5,076 nt of DNA from positions 1-5,076 of the forward strand of contig CALBSU010000510.1 in assembly GCA_937967285.1 (NCBI GenBank). Direction: 5' to 3'. This DNA comes from an uncultured Acidobacteriota bacterium. GTDB lineage: Bacteria > Acidobacteriota > Blastocatellia > RBC074. The stretch's first letter is position 1, and each line of letters opens with the position of its first letter. Made by a program: the position numbers and the translations under genes. The notes under the pieces were generated by a model. The model was not told the origin of the DNA. It saw only the letters and a list, made by a program, of their open reading frames with translations, and did no database searches. Of the stretch, positions 1 through 5,076 are shown in pieces.

Positions 1-191
1 TCTCCCATCTGGCGCGGATGCTTCTGCCCCATGAGCTGTTCGATGACTTCATAACCTGACGGCGGAGGCAGCCACGATTCGGCGATCGACATGACGATCG
101 CCTCGGCGTCGAGCGGAAGCCCTGCGCGCTGCAGATCGGTGAGGGCGAAATCCGCGGTTTCAGATCCGTCGTACGAGATCAGTATCTTCAC
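1..191 (-). CDS. Universal stress protein (UspA family), N-terminal part; cut by window edge
   Basis: Reading leftward from a GTG start, 63 complete codons are visible before the window ends. The protein opens with [20 protein letters not shown], the first beta strand and Asp-containing nucleotide-binding loop (YDGS) of the UspA alpha/beta fold. About 25 of its first 47 residues are identical to the Usp at the right end of the window (aligned from that protein's Met5), including RAGLP and the W.P.P segment, so the two are paralogues. The start is GTG, with AAAGGAGG at 203-196 only 4 bases upstream; no better start is near. The gene follows the DUF3500 gene by 18 bp on the same strand, so the two are probably co-transcribed. 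Whether it has one or two Usp domains, and whether it carries the C-terminal G-2X-G-9X-G(S/T) ATP motif, cannot be seen. Usp proteins are cytoplasmic and help survival under starvation and other stress. Confidence 0.85.
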   Translation of the reverse strand, partial: MKILISYDGSETADFALTDLQRAGLPLDAEAIVMSIAESWLPPPSGYEVIEQLMGQKHPRQMG

Positions 192-195
192 GATG

Positions 196-203
196 CCTCC
201 TTT
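196..203 (-). promoter_or_regulatory. Ribosome binding site deciding the GTG start of the left-edge Usp gene
   Basis: On the minus strand AAAGGAGG is followed by CATC and then GTG. The 4-base spacing is tight, but no ATG, GTG or TTG in this frame lies at a better distance. The site lies inside the 18-bp gap after the DUF3500 stop codon, as expected for an internal gene of an operon. Confidence 0.6.
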
Positions 204-209
204 CGACCG

Positions 210-1394
<1,185 letters not shown>

Positions 1395-1436
1395 TTCACG
1401 CTTCCTTCGAGATTATTGTCACTGAAATCTTTGATG

Positions 1437-1500
1437 ATCCACAAATTGCATCCGGAATGCACTTAGTTCGGCTTTGTGTCTCTTTGTGAACTTTGTGGAT
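1437..1500. repeat. Small inverted structure with three CTTTGTG copies in the intergenic gap
   Basis: Perfect 9-bp inverted arms ATCCACAAA (1437-1445) and TTTGTGGAT (1492-1500) enclose 46 bp. Inside is a nested 5-bp hairpin TGCAT-CCGGA-ATGCA (1447-1461), then CTTTGTG three times at 1472, 1482 and 1491, a period of 9-10 bp. The outer right arm overlaps the third copy. The element fills most of the 113-bp gap between the acyltransferase stop and the DUF3500 start, both on the minus strand. It could be a degenerate member of a dispersed intergenic repeat, or a transcript end structure for the acyltransferase. No U-run typical of an intrinsic terminator follows. Confidence 0.55.
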
Positions 1501-1507
1501 GATTATT

Positions 1508-2638
1508 CTACACCTTGATGAAGATCCGTCTCCGATAGAGGACTGTCATCGCTCCGAGCCAGAGCAGTACATAGCATATCGCAAAAGCGAGCGAGGCGTT
1601 AAGCGGCGACAGCCACGAGGCGAAGATCGTCCCGTAGATCCAGTCCTTCAGATTGTCTCCGCCCGCCGGGATGATGGTCAGCAGATCGGCGAAGATGCTC
1701 GAGAGCGCATAAAGCGCCAGCGCATTGACGCCGAAGATGATGAACGGCTTCGCCCAACCTTTGCACCCCTTGATATCGACCGTCCAGTAACAGAAGGCCA
1801 GCGTCTGCAATGCCATTCCGGCCGTGAAGACGACATACGAACTGCTCCAGAGGGCCTTGTTGATCGGGAAGAGGAAGTTCCAGAACCACCCGGCGATGAT
1901 GCAGAGCAGGCCGGCTCCGAACATCCCGACGGCCTTCTCGAGCGGCTCGCGGTCCGCTTGCAGCCAGCGCCCGGTGAGCACTCCGGCCAGACAGGTCGAG
2001 ATGGCGGGGATCGTGCTCAGGATGCCTTCGGGATCGTACTGCGGCTTGTAGGTGTGTCCGGCGAGCAGCGTCCGGTCGAGCCACGACGCCAGGCTCCCTT
2101 CCATGGACAGATCGCCGGCCGCGAATCCCGGCGCAGCGATCGTCTTCATGATTATCCAGTAGAAGAGCAGCAGGCCGGCGGCGGTCACGATCTGTCCGCG
2201 CAGCGATGTCGTCAGGTAGATGATCGAGGCGAAGAGATAGCAGAGCGCGATCCGCTGGAGCACTCCCGGAATCCGCAGCTCCGAGGGCGTCATCCACTGG
2301 TACGGAAAACCGTTCAGGATCAGGCCGATCAGGAAGATCAGCGCCGATCGGCGCAGGATCTTGACGTAGAGATCCCGCTTGCTTCCTCCCATCGCCACAC
2401 GCTTCTGAAATGCCAGCGGGATCGCCGTTCCGACGATGAAGACGAAGAACGGGAAGACCAGATCGGTCGGCGTCCACCCGTCCCAGGCGGCATGCTGCAG
2501 CGGCCCGTAGACCGCGTCCCAGGTGCCGGGATTGTTGACCAGTACCATTCCCGCGATCGTCAGCCCGCGAAAGACATCCAGTGAGACGAGCCTCCCCGCC
2601 AACTGAACCGCACGTTTCCTGCCGGAATCTTCAGTCAT
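1508..2638 (-). CDS. NagX/HGSNAT-like membrane acyltransferase (COG4299, DUF5009-type)
   Basis: A 376-residue polytopic membrane protein related to bacterial NagX and to human heparan-alpha-glucosaminide N-acetyltransferase (HGSNAT), which moves an acetyl group from acetyl-CoA across a membrane onto glucosamine. Visible family blocks, numbered from the chosen ATG, are [20 protein letters not shown] (16-35), [20 protein letters not shown] (47-66) and [14 protein letters not shown] (121-134). His49 in QHAAWDG aligns by motif with the active-site His of HGSNAT (KHSSWNGL). About ten hydrophobic segments follow, ending in a basic RRR tail, so the location is the inner membrane. The substrate here is not known; cell-wall or oligosaccharide amino sugars are plausible. 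The ATG at 2638 is preferred over an upstream in-frame TTG at 2698 for two reasons: AAGGGGA lies 6 bases before the ATG, and a likely promoter overlaps the TTG. No sugar-transport or nag genes are adjacent. Confidence 0.88.
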   Translation of the reverse strand: MTEDSGRKRAVQLAGRLVSLDVFRGLTIAGMVLVNNPGTWDAVYGPLQHAAWDGWTPTDLVFPFFVFIVGTAIPLAFQKRVAMGGSKRDLYVKILRRSALIFLIGLILNGFPYQWMTPSELRIPGVLQRIALCYLFASIIYLTTSLRGQIVTAAGLLLFYWIIMKTIAAPGFAAGDLSMEGSLASWLDRTLLAGHTYKPQYDPEGILSTIPAISTCLAGVLTGRWLQADREPLEKAVGMFGAGLLCIIAGWFWNFLFPINKALWSSSYVVFTAGMALQTLAFCYWTVDIKGCKGWAKPFIIFGVNALALYALSSIFADLLTIIPAGGDNLKDWIYGTIFASWLSPLNASLAFAICYVLLWLGAMTVLYRRRIFIKV

Positions 2639-2670
2639 CGACGCTCCCCTTGTTCGTGAAATATCCCCGG

Positions 2671-2698
2671 ATGATAAGGCACATTTAATTGAATTCAA
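2671..2698 (-). promoter_or_regulatory. Sigma-70-like promoter of the acyltransferase gene
   Basis: Minus strand: TTGAAT (2698-2693) as -35, a 16-bp spacer, then TATCAT (2676-2671) as -10, one mismatch from TATAAT. Transcription would start near 2664-2666, leaving a leader of about 27 bases that contains the AAGGGGA ribosome site. This argues against the in-frame TTG at 2698 being the start codon. Confidence 0.55.
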
Positions 2699-2781
2699 AT
2701 CCTGCCGGGTGTTTCGCGAACATTTTCACCGGCGCCGCCGTTAGACCTGATGTCAGCTCTTGAAAATCCGCATGACAGTTT

Positions 2782-2797
2782 CGGCATCGGTTTTGCA
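2782..2797 (+). promoter_or_regulatory. Sigma-54 (RpoN) -24/-12 promoter candidate for the DUF883 gene
   Basis: cGGCATc-ggtt-TTGCA fits the RpoN consensus TGGCAYR-N4-TTGCW except for C instead of T before GG and C at the R position. The key GG (2783-2784) and GC (2795-2796) are exactly 10 bp apart. Transcription would start near 2808, giving a 48-base leader. No sigma-70 pair with acceptable spacing was found. A CTTGAAA box at 2759-2765 matches the sigma-32 -35 element, but its -10 partner (CGGCATCG after a 16-bp spacer) is poor. Confidence 0.55.
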
Positions 2798-2855
2798 TCT
2801 ATATTTAGTGGTATTGCGATCGATGCCGGTCGCATATCTAAAAGGAGGGTGAATT

Positions 2856-3167
2856 ATGATCGGAACAGTGAAGGATGTCATCAGGAACAATGAGGACGCC
2901 GTCAGAAAAGCGATCGACGCGGGGAACGAACAGTTCGCGCAGGTCGGCGCGGAGGCGGCGAAGATCAAGGAGAAAGCGGCCAAAGTGATGGATGATGGCG
3001 TCGAGACCGCGCGTCGCGCACTGCATCGCGGGCGTCTCGCGGCCGAGGACATGATCGACGAGACGGAATATCGCATCAAGAAGCAGCCGCTCGAATCGGT
3101 CGCCATCACCTTCGGAGTCGGTCTCGGCCTCGGTGCCGTCATCGGCTGGCTGCTCAGACGCAGATAA
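2856..3167 (+). CDS. Small C-tail-anchored protein of the DUF883/ElaB-YqjD type
   Basis: A 103-residue protein with a charged, Ala-rich helical body (about 1-75, Lys/Glu/Asp spaced as in an amphipathic or coiled-coil helix), then KKQPLESVAITFGVGLGLGA and a WLLRRR end. The C-terminal hydrophobic helix (about 79-100) carries a glycine-zipper pattern (Gly 87, 89, 91, 93, 97) and ends with three arginines. This matches the layout of DUF883 proteins such as E. coli YqjD and ElaB, which are inner-membrane, ribosome-associated proteins of stationary phase or stress. Membership is judged by architecture and the C-terminal motif; the body is too low in complexity to be decisive. The start is firm: AGGAGG at 2843-2848 lies 7 bases before the ATG. 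A sigma-54-like promoter lies upstream and the hsp20 gene follows after 283 bp. Other possible names: apolipoprotein A1/E-like or YtxH-like stress protein. Confidence 0.75.
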   Translation: MIGTVKDVIRNNEDAVRKAIDAGNEQFAQVGAEAAKIKEKAAKVMDDGVETARRALHRGRLAAEDMIDETEYRIKKQPLESVAITFGVGLGLGAVIGWLLRRR

Positions 3168-3176
3168 CAGCAGAAT

Positions 3177-3196
3177 GATTGCGCAATCTTGCGCAA
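3177..3196. repeat. Tandem TTGCGCAA palindromes, possible activator site or hairpin
   Basis: GATTGCGCAATC (3177-3188) is a perfect 12-bp palindrome, and its core TTGCGCAA recurs at 3189-3196, exactly 10 bp after the first core at 3179-3186. Two palindromes on the same helix face suit a dimeric regulator. They lie about 80-100 bp before the -24 box of the hsp20 promoter, a normal distance for a sigma-54 enhancer site. The same bases could also form a 7-bp RNA hairpin (TTGCGCA / TGCGCAA, loop ATCT) 12 bases after the DUF883 stop, but no U-run follows. Confidence 0.45.
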
Positions 3197-3237
3197 ACGG
3201 TGCGTCAAATAACACACGCGAGGCTCTTTGAAAACAA

Positions 3238-3255
3238 CCGGAATCGGTATTCCGG
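3238..3255. repeat. CCGGAAT / ATTCCGG inverted repeat
   Basis: A perfect 7-bp dyad with a 4-base centre (CGGT) lies between the TTGCGCAA pair and the sigma-54-like promoter. It could be an operator or the hairpin of a weak terminator for the DUF883 transcript; the following bases (CCATTTAAAG) are a poor U-tract. Confidence 0.4.
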
Positions 3256-3276
3256 CCATTTAAAGCCTGTCCTGAA

Positions 3277-3292
3277 CGGCACGAATTTTGCC
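3277..3292 (+). promoter_or_regulatory. Sigma-54 (RpoN) -24/-12 promoter candidate for hsp20
   Basis: cGGCACG-aatt-TTGCc matches the RpoN consensus TGGCACG-N4-TTGCW at every core position except the first T and the final W. GG (3278-3279) and GC (3290-3291) are exactly 10 bp apart, and a T-rich stretch (CTTTATTT) follows. The predicted start is near 3303, giving a leader of about 148 bases. A sigma-54 promoter has been reported for the E. coli small heat-shock gene ibpB, so this control has precedent. Activation would need a bacterial enhancer-binding protein not encoded in this window. Confidence 0.65.
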
Positions 3293-3352
3293 TTTATTTA
3301 ATTGGAAAAGCCGGAATCCGCTGAACGATCATTCGAGCATCGAGAAACATCG

Positions 3353-3375
3353 GGCGTTGAGTTCACGCTCAACCC
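3353..3375 (+). other. Hairpin in the hsp20 leader
   Basis: GTTGAG (3356-3361) pairs with CTCAAC (3368-3373) across the loop TTCACG. Past a single bulged C (3355), GG (3353-3354) pairs with CC (3374-3375). A smaller GCCG / CGGC stem (3379-3382, 3394-3397) follows. These may form the 5' part of a structured leader ahead of the element over the ribosome site. Confidence 0.4.
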
Positions 3376-3418
3376 TGCGCCGATTGGTCGAAACGGCGGG
3401 TGACGGCTCATTTCCTGA

Positions 3419-3452
3419 ACCTTTTAATGACTGAGAGGAGGTGAATAGTCAT
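3419..3452 (+). promoter_or_regulatory. fourU-like RNA thermometer candidate over the hsp20 ribosome site
   Basis: ACCUUUU (3419-3425) can pair with AGGAGGU (3436-3442) in seven unbroken pairs, two of them G-U, with a 10-base loop. The Shine-Dalgarno AGGAGG is wholly covered. The central UUUU:AGGA pairing (3422-3425 with 3436-3439) is the signature of fourU thermometers, first described upstream of agsA, a small heat-shock gene of Salmonella. A second perfect inverted repeat, AUGACU (3427-3432) with AGUCAU (3447-3452), places the first two bases of the start codon in a stem and the ribosome site in its loop. Because the arms interleave, the two helices are either alternatives or an H-type pseudoknot. 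Pairings were found by eye and no folding energy was calculated. Confidence 0.5.
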
Positions 3453-3927
3453 GTTGAAAGGTACAGCATTAGCGCCTGCTAAAGTGATGAAGGAGATCGC
3501 CATCGATCCGTTCCGTGATTTCCAGCGGAGGCTGAACAGGCTGTTCGGCGAGAACGTGGGGTTCTGGCCGGAGGGCGAGGAAGCGATGTCGCTGGCAACC
3601 TGGGCGCCGGCATGCGACGTCTTCGAGAATGACAATTCGATCACGATCAGGGCGGAGTTGCCGGGAGTCAAGCGCGAGGATGTCAAGGTGACCATCGAGA
3701 ACAATGTTCTGATGCTGAAAGGCGAGAGGAAGTTCGAGGAGGAGGTCAAGCGCGAGAATTTCCATCGCGTCGAGAGGGCATATGGCGAGTTCATGCGCAG
3801 CTTCACGCTGCCGAACTATGTCGATGCCGCCAACATCAAGGCTGAGTTCAAGGATGGCATGCTCAATCTGACATTGCCGAAACGCGAGGAGGCGAAGGCC
3901 AAACAGGTCGAAGTGGCGATCAAATAA
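3451..3927 (+). CDS. Small heat-shock protein, Hsp20 / alpha-crystallin family
   Basis: A 158-residue cytoplasmic holdase chaperone, of the length usual for bacterial class A sHSPs. The N-terminal arm includes [14 protein letters not shown] (19-32), the common 'DPF..l...l.rlf' opening. The alpha-crystallin domain runs from about [11 protein letters not shown] (51-61) to 145: [20 protein letters not shown] (68-87), LKGER (89-93), the dimer-loop region [18 protein letters not shown] (104-121) and the signature [14 protein letters not shown] (131-144). The C-terminal tail has an I-X-I-type anchor, VEVAI (153-157), used for oligomer assembly. The ATG at 3451 is supported by AGGAGG at 3436-3441, 9 bases upstream; an internal ATG (Met13) has no ribosome site. 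The protein binds unfolding proteins without ATP and hands them to DnaK/ClpB-type systems. It is preceded by a sigma-54-like promoter and a possible thermosensor, and followed by two hairpins and a Usp gene. Confidence 0.95.
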   Translation: MLKGTALAPAKVMKEIAIDPFRDFQRRLNRLFGENVGFWPEGEEAMSLATWAPACDVFENDNSITIRAELPGVKREDVKVTIENNVLMLKGERKFEEEVKRENFHRVERAYGEFMRSFTLPNYVDAANIKAEFKDGMLNLTLPKREEAKAKQVEVAIK

Positions 3928-3938
3928 GAGTCGGCTTT

Positions 3939-3954
3939 CCGATCGACGGATCGG
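3939..3954 (+). terminator. Short hairpin just after hsp20
   Basis: CCGATC and GATCGG form a perfect 6-bp stem around GACG, starting 12 bases after the hsp20 stop. No U-run follows, so on its own it is more likely a stabilising 3' hairpin than a terminator. Confidence 0.3.
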
Positions 3955-3975
3955 TTGAGCTGGACTGTTCGTTCG

Positions 3976-4010
3976 GAGCCGCAGATTTCGGTGAGGGGAG
4001 TCTGCGGCTC
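3976..4010 (+). terminator. Probable transcription terminator of hsp20
   Basis: GAGCCGCAGA (3976-3985) and TCTGCGGCTC (4001-4010) are perfect 10-bp GC-rich inverted arms with a 15-base loop, 48 bases after the hsp20 stop. The following GGTTATTATGG is only partly U-rich, so termination may be incomplete and allow read-through into the Usp gene. A mRNA-protecting hairpin is the alternative. Confidence 0.55.
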
Positions 4011-4093
4011 GGTTATTATGGAGATTGTTTTCCGGATTGTTTTATCTGCTCAGGTAAGGTTGGAGTTTCATTTGGATTTCCCGGCGGTTTCGT

Positions 4094-4118
4094 GACATGA
4101 AAAGGAGGAGGATATGTC
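4094..4118 (+). promoter_or_regulatory. Start-codon hairpin and ribosome site of the tandem Usp gene
   Basis: GACAT (4094-4098) and ATGTC (4114-4118) are perfect 5-bp arms. The second includes the whole ATG start codon. The 15-base loop carries the ribosome site AAAGGAGGAGG (4101-4111). The layout matches the start-codon hairpin of hsp20: ribosome site exposed in the loop, start codon in the 3' arm. The stem is short and may be chance. Confidence 0.35.
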
Positions 4119-5013
4119 TGAAAAAATGAGGGTACTGGTTGCGTATGACGGATCGAGCAGTTCCGAAGCCGCGCTTGACGATCTGCGTCGGGCTGGTCTG
4201 CCTTCGGATGTTGAAGCTGTGGTCATGACGGTGGTCGAGCAGTGGATTCCTGTGCCGACGAGTTACGGCGGAGTGGACATGCATCTGAGCGAGGGAAGTC
4301 CGAGTCCGAGCGAGGAGGCCGTCCTGCTCTCGCAGGCAGCGGCCAAGCATCTGGCGGTCGATTTTCCGGGATGGAAGATCGACTCTGACGCGCGGATCGG
4401 ATCGCCGGCGACCGTCATTCTTGAGAAAGCCGATGAGTTCAAGCCGCACCTGATCGTCGTCGGGCCGAGCGGCCATTCGACGCTCGGCCGGTGGATCCTC
4501 GGCAGCGTCTCGCAGAAGGTGATGACGCACTCGAGATATTCCGTCCGGTTGGGACGTTACAACGAGGAACGAGCCGGCGATCCAATCCGTGTCGCGATCG
4601 GAGTCGACGGATCGCCCGGTTCCGCTCTGGCGATCGAGGCCGCCGTTGACCGAACCTGGCCGGCCGGGACGCAGTTCAGGCTGATCAATGCCGATTTCGC
4701 GCTGCCGGTCTCGACTTCCGAGAATCTGGTCGGTCCGCTGACGGAATGGATCGACGAGGAGCGGGAACAGGGCAACCAGAACCTGAGGCGAGCCACCGAG
4801 GCGATCCTCGCCAAAGGATTTGAGGTCGACAGCGTCAAGATCCAGGGCGATCCGAAGAGGATTCTGGTCGAGGAGGTCGAGTCCTGGAAGGCCGATTGCA
4901 TCTTCGTCGGCGCCGAGAGGCTCGGGCTGCTCGATCGGATACTGCTCGGCAGCGTCTCGTCCGCGGTCGCCACGCGCTCCAACTGCTCTGTCGAGATAGT
5001 CCGCCCGAAGTAA
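4114..5013 (+). CDS. Tandem-domain universal stress protein (two UspA domains)
   Basis: A 299-residue protein made of two Usp domains, about 5-148 and 158-297. Domain 1 starts [10 protein letters not shown] with Asp12 in the nucleotide loop and has a complete ATP motif G-2X-G-9X-G-S (Gly117, Gly120, Gly130-Ser131; [15 protein letters not shown]). Domain 2 starts [12 protein letters not shown] with Asp165, but its motif reads G-A-E-R-9X-G-S (Gly266, Arg269, Gly279-Ser280), with Arg in place of the middle Gly, so binding there may be altered. Tandem Usps are cytoplasmic and often form intramolecular dimers that bind ATP. The ATG at 4114 lies directly after AAAGGAGGAGG; Met5, where the paralogue starts, is an alternative with no better ribosome site. 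It is a paralogue of the Usp at the left edge. No clear promoter was seen in 4011-4113, so read-through from hsp20 is possible. Confidence 0.93.
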   Translation: MSEKMRVLVAYDGSSSSEAALDDLRRAGLPSDVEAVVMTVVEQWIPVPTSYGGVDMHLSEGSPSPSEEAVLLSQAAAKHLAVDFPGWKIDSDARIGSPATVILEKADEFKPHLIVVGPSGHSTLGRWILGSVSQKVMTHSRYSVRLGRYNEERAGDPIRVAIGVDGSPGSALAIEAAVDRTWPAGTQFRLINADFALPVSTSENLVGPLTEWIDEEREQGNQNLRRATEAILAKGFEVDSVKIQGDPKRILVEEVESWKADCIFVGAERLGLLDRILLGSVSSAVATRSNCSVEIVRPK

Positions 5014-5058
5014 AAATGGCGTCGCATCCTGAATACCGTGTAACCTGAATCATTTTTA
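5011..5058. repeat. TAAAAATG / CATTTTTA inverted repeat after the Usp gene
   Basis: Perfect 8-bp arms at 5011-5018 (including the TAA stop) and 5051-5058 are separated by 32 bp. CCTGAAT occurs twice between them (5028-5034, 5044-5050). The stem is AT-rich, so it is at best a weak terminator, although the second arm supplies a U-run. Confidence 0.35.
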
Positions 5059-5059
5059 A

Positions 5060-5075
5060 CGCAGAGGCGCAGAGG
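5060..5075. repeat. CGCAGAGG tandem repeat, start of an intergenic repeat cut by the window edge
   Basis: Two exact copies of CGCAGAGG (5060-5067 and 5068-5075) follow TTTTTAA, and the pattern appears to continue past the window. Short CGCAGAGG-type arrays are seen between genes in many bacterial genomes, from memory and not from a search. The full length and copy number cannot be seen here. Confidence 0.5.
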
Positions 5076-5076
5076 G

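Larger units (their letters stand above)
2639..2855. other. Divergent intergenic region with promoters for both flanking genes
   Basis: This 217-bp AT-richer gap separates the minus-strand acyltransferase from the plus-strand DUF883 gene. The left part holds the acyltransferase promoter and the right part a sigma-54-like site. Between them are a TTCGCGAA palindrome (2713-2720), a TGTCA / TGACA inverted pair (2751-2755, 2773-2777) and a CTTGAAA box (2759-2765). No gene is supported in it. Confidence 0.6.
3168..3450 (+). other. Regulatory gap between DUF883 gene and hsp20
   Basis: These 283 bp hold no supported gene. In order they contain tandem TTGCGCAA palindromes (3177-3196), a GCTCTTTGAAAA motif (3223-3234), a CCGGAAT dyad (3238-3255), a strong sigma-54-like promoter (3277-3292), a hairpin (3353-3375) and a possible RNA thermometer over the hsp20 ribosome site (3419-3452). 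The arrangement suggests that hsp20 has its own controlled transcript with a leader of about 148 bases. Confidence 0.6.

Noticed and set aside
1599..2477. A second long minus-strand frame inside the acyltransferase
   Set aside because: Arg/Ala/Asp-rich translation without motifs, overlapping the real gene in another phase.
1493..2584. A 363-codon open frame on the plus strand opposite the acyltransferase
   Set aside because: Its product is rich in Arg, Asp, Glu and Gln with no family motif, and the minus-strand frame has a clear multi-pass membrane protein with conserved blocks. It is a codon-phase shadow.
2639..2698. N-terminal extension of the acyltransferase from TTG at 2698
   Set aside because: The TTG coincides with a likely -35 box, there is no good ribosome site before it, and the ATG at 2638 has a well-spaced AAGGGGA.
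2713..2720. TTCGCGAA palindrome as a counterpart of the TTGCGCAA sites
   Set aside because: A single 8-bp palindrome of different sequence; expected by chance and not tandem.
2753..3259. Minus-strand open frame across the DUF883 gene and both spacers
   Set aside because: Cys/Ser-rich low-complexity product without motifs; the plus-strand gene has a strong ribosome site and a recognisable tail anchor.
3228..3261. Sigma-32-like promoter (TTTGAAA then CCATTT) for hsp20
   Set aside because: The spacer is about 20 bases and the -10 box is partial; the sigma-54-like site nearby is far better.
3168..3450. CIRCE (HrcA) operator before hsp20
   Set aside because: I looked for TTAGCACTC-N9-GAGTGCTAA and found nothing similar.
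4021..4113. Sigma-70 promoter before the tandem Usp (TTGTTT with TTATCT or TAAGGT)
   Set aside because: Available pairs are spaced about 11 bp apart, too short for a usable promoter.
4042..4530. Minus-strand open frames opposite the tandem Usp gene
   Set aside because: They lie opposite a well-supported Usp with intact motifs, and their products match nothing I know.

Overview
The window reads as chromosomal DNA from a moderately GC-rich Gram-negative bacterium. Universal stress proteins that open with a 'YDGS..(A)L.DL.RAGLP' pattern, a DUF3500 protein, a NagX-type acyltransferase and short CGCAGAGG / CTTTGTG intergenic repeats together remind me of Acidobacteriota (Blastocatellia-like). That placement is inference from recall of family context, not a search result. 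All genes look intact and native. There is no sign of a phage, transposase, CRISPR array, tRNA or rRNA.

Layout. The left half is on the minus strand. A NagX/HGSNAT-like membrane acyltransferase (2638 to 1508) comes first, then a 113-bp gap holding a small repeat-rich inverted structure, then a secreted DUF3500 protein (1394 to 210). Only 18 bp further on begins a universal stress protein gene, which runs off the left edge. The right half is on the plus strand: a small DUF883/YqjD-like membrane-anchored protein (2856-3167), an Hsp20 small heat-shock protein (3451-3927) and a two-domain universal stress protein (4114-5013). The 217-bp divergent region 2639-2855 holds a sigma-70-like promoter for the acyltransferase and a sigma-54-like promoter for the DUF883 gene.

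The right half looks like a stress block: a membrane/ribosome-anchor type protein, a holdase chaperone and an ATP-motif Usp in the same direction. Two good -24/-12 (sigma-54) sites lie upstream of the first two genes. The second is preceded by tandem TTGCGCAA palindromes at an enhancer-like distance.

The most interesting signal is the hsp20 leader. A run ACCUUUU can pair without interruption with AGGAGGU, covering the whole Shine-Dalgarno sequence and including the UUUU:AGGA pairing that defines fourU RNA thermometers. A second perfect inverted repeat places the start codon in a hairpin arm, so the two could alternate or form a pseudoknot. The downstream Usp gene has a similar start-codon hairpin. 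Heat-controlled translation combined with a sigma-54 promoter is a testable proposal for this block. It has not been demonstrated.
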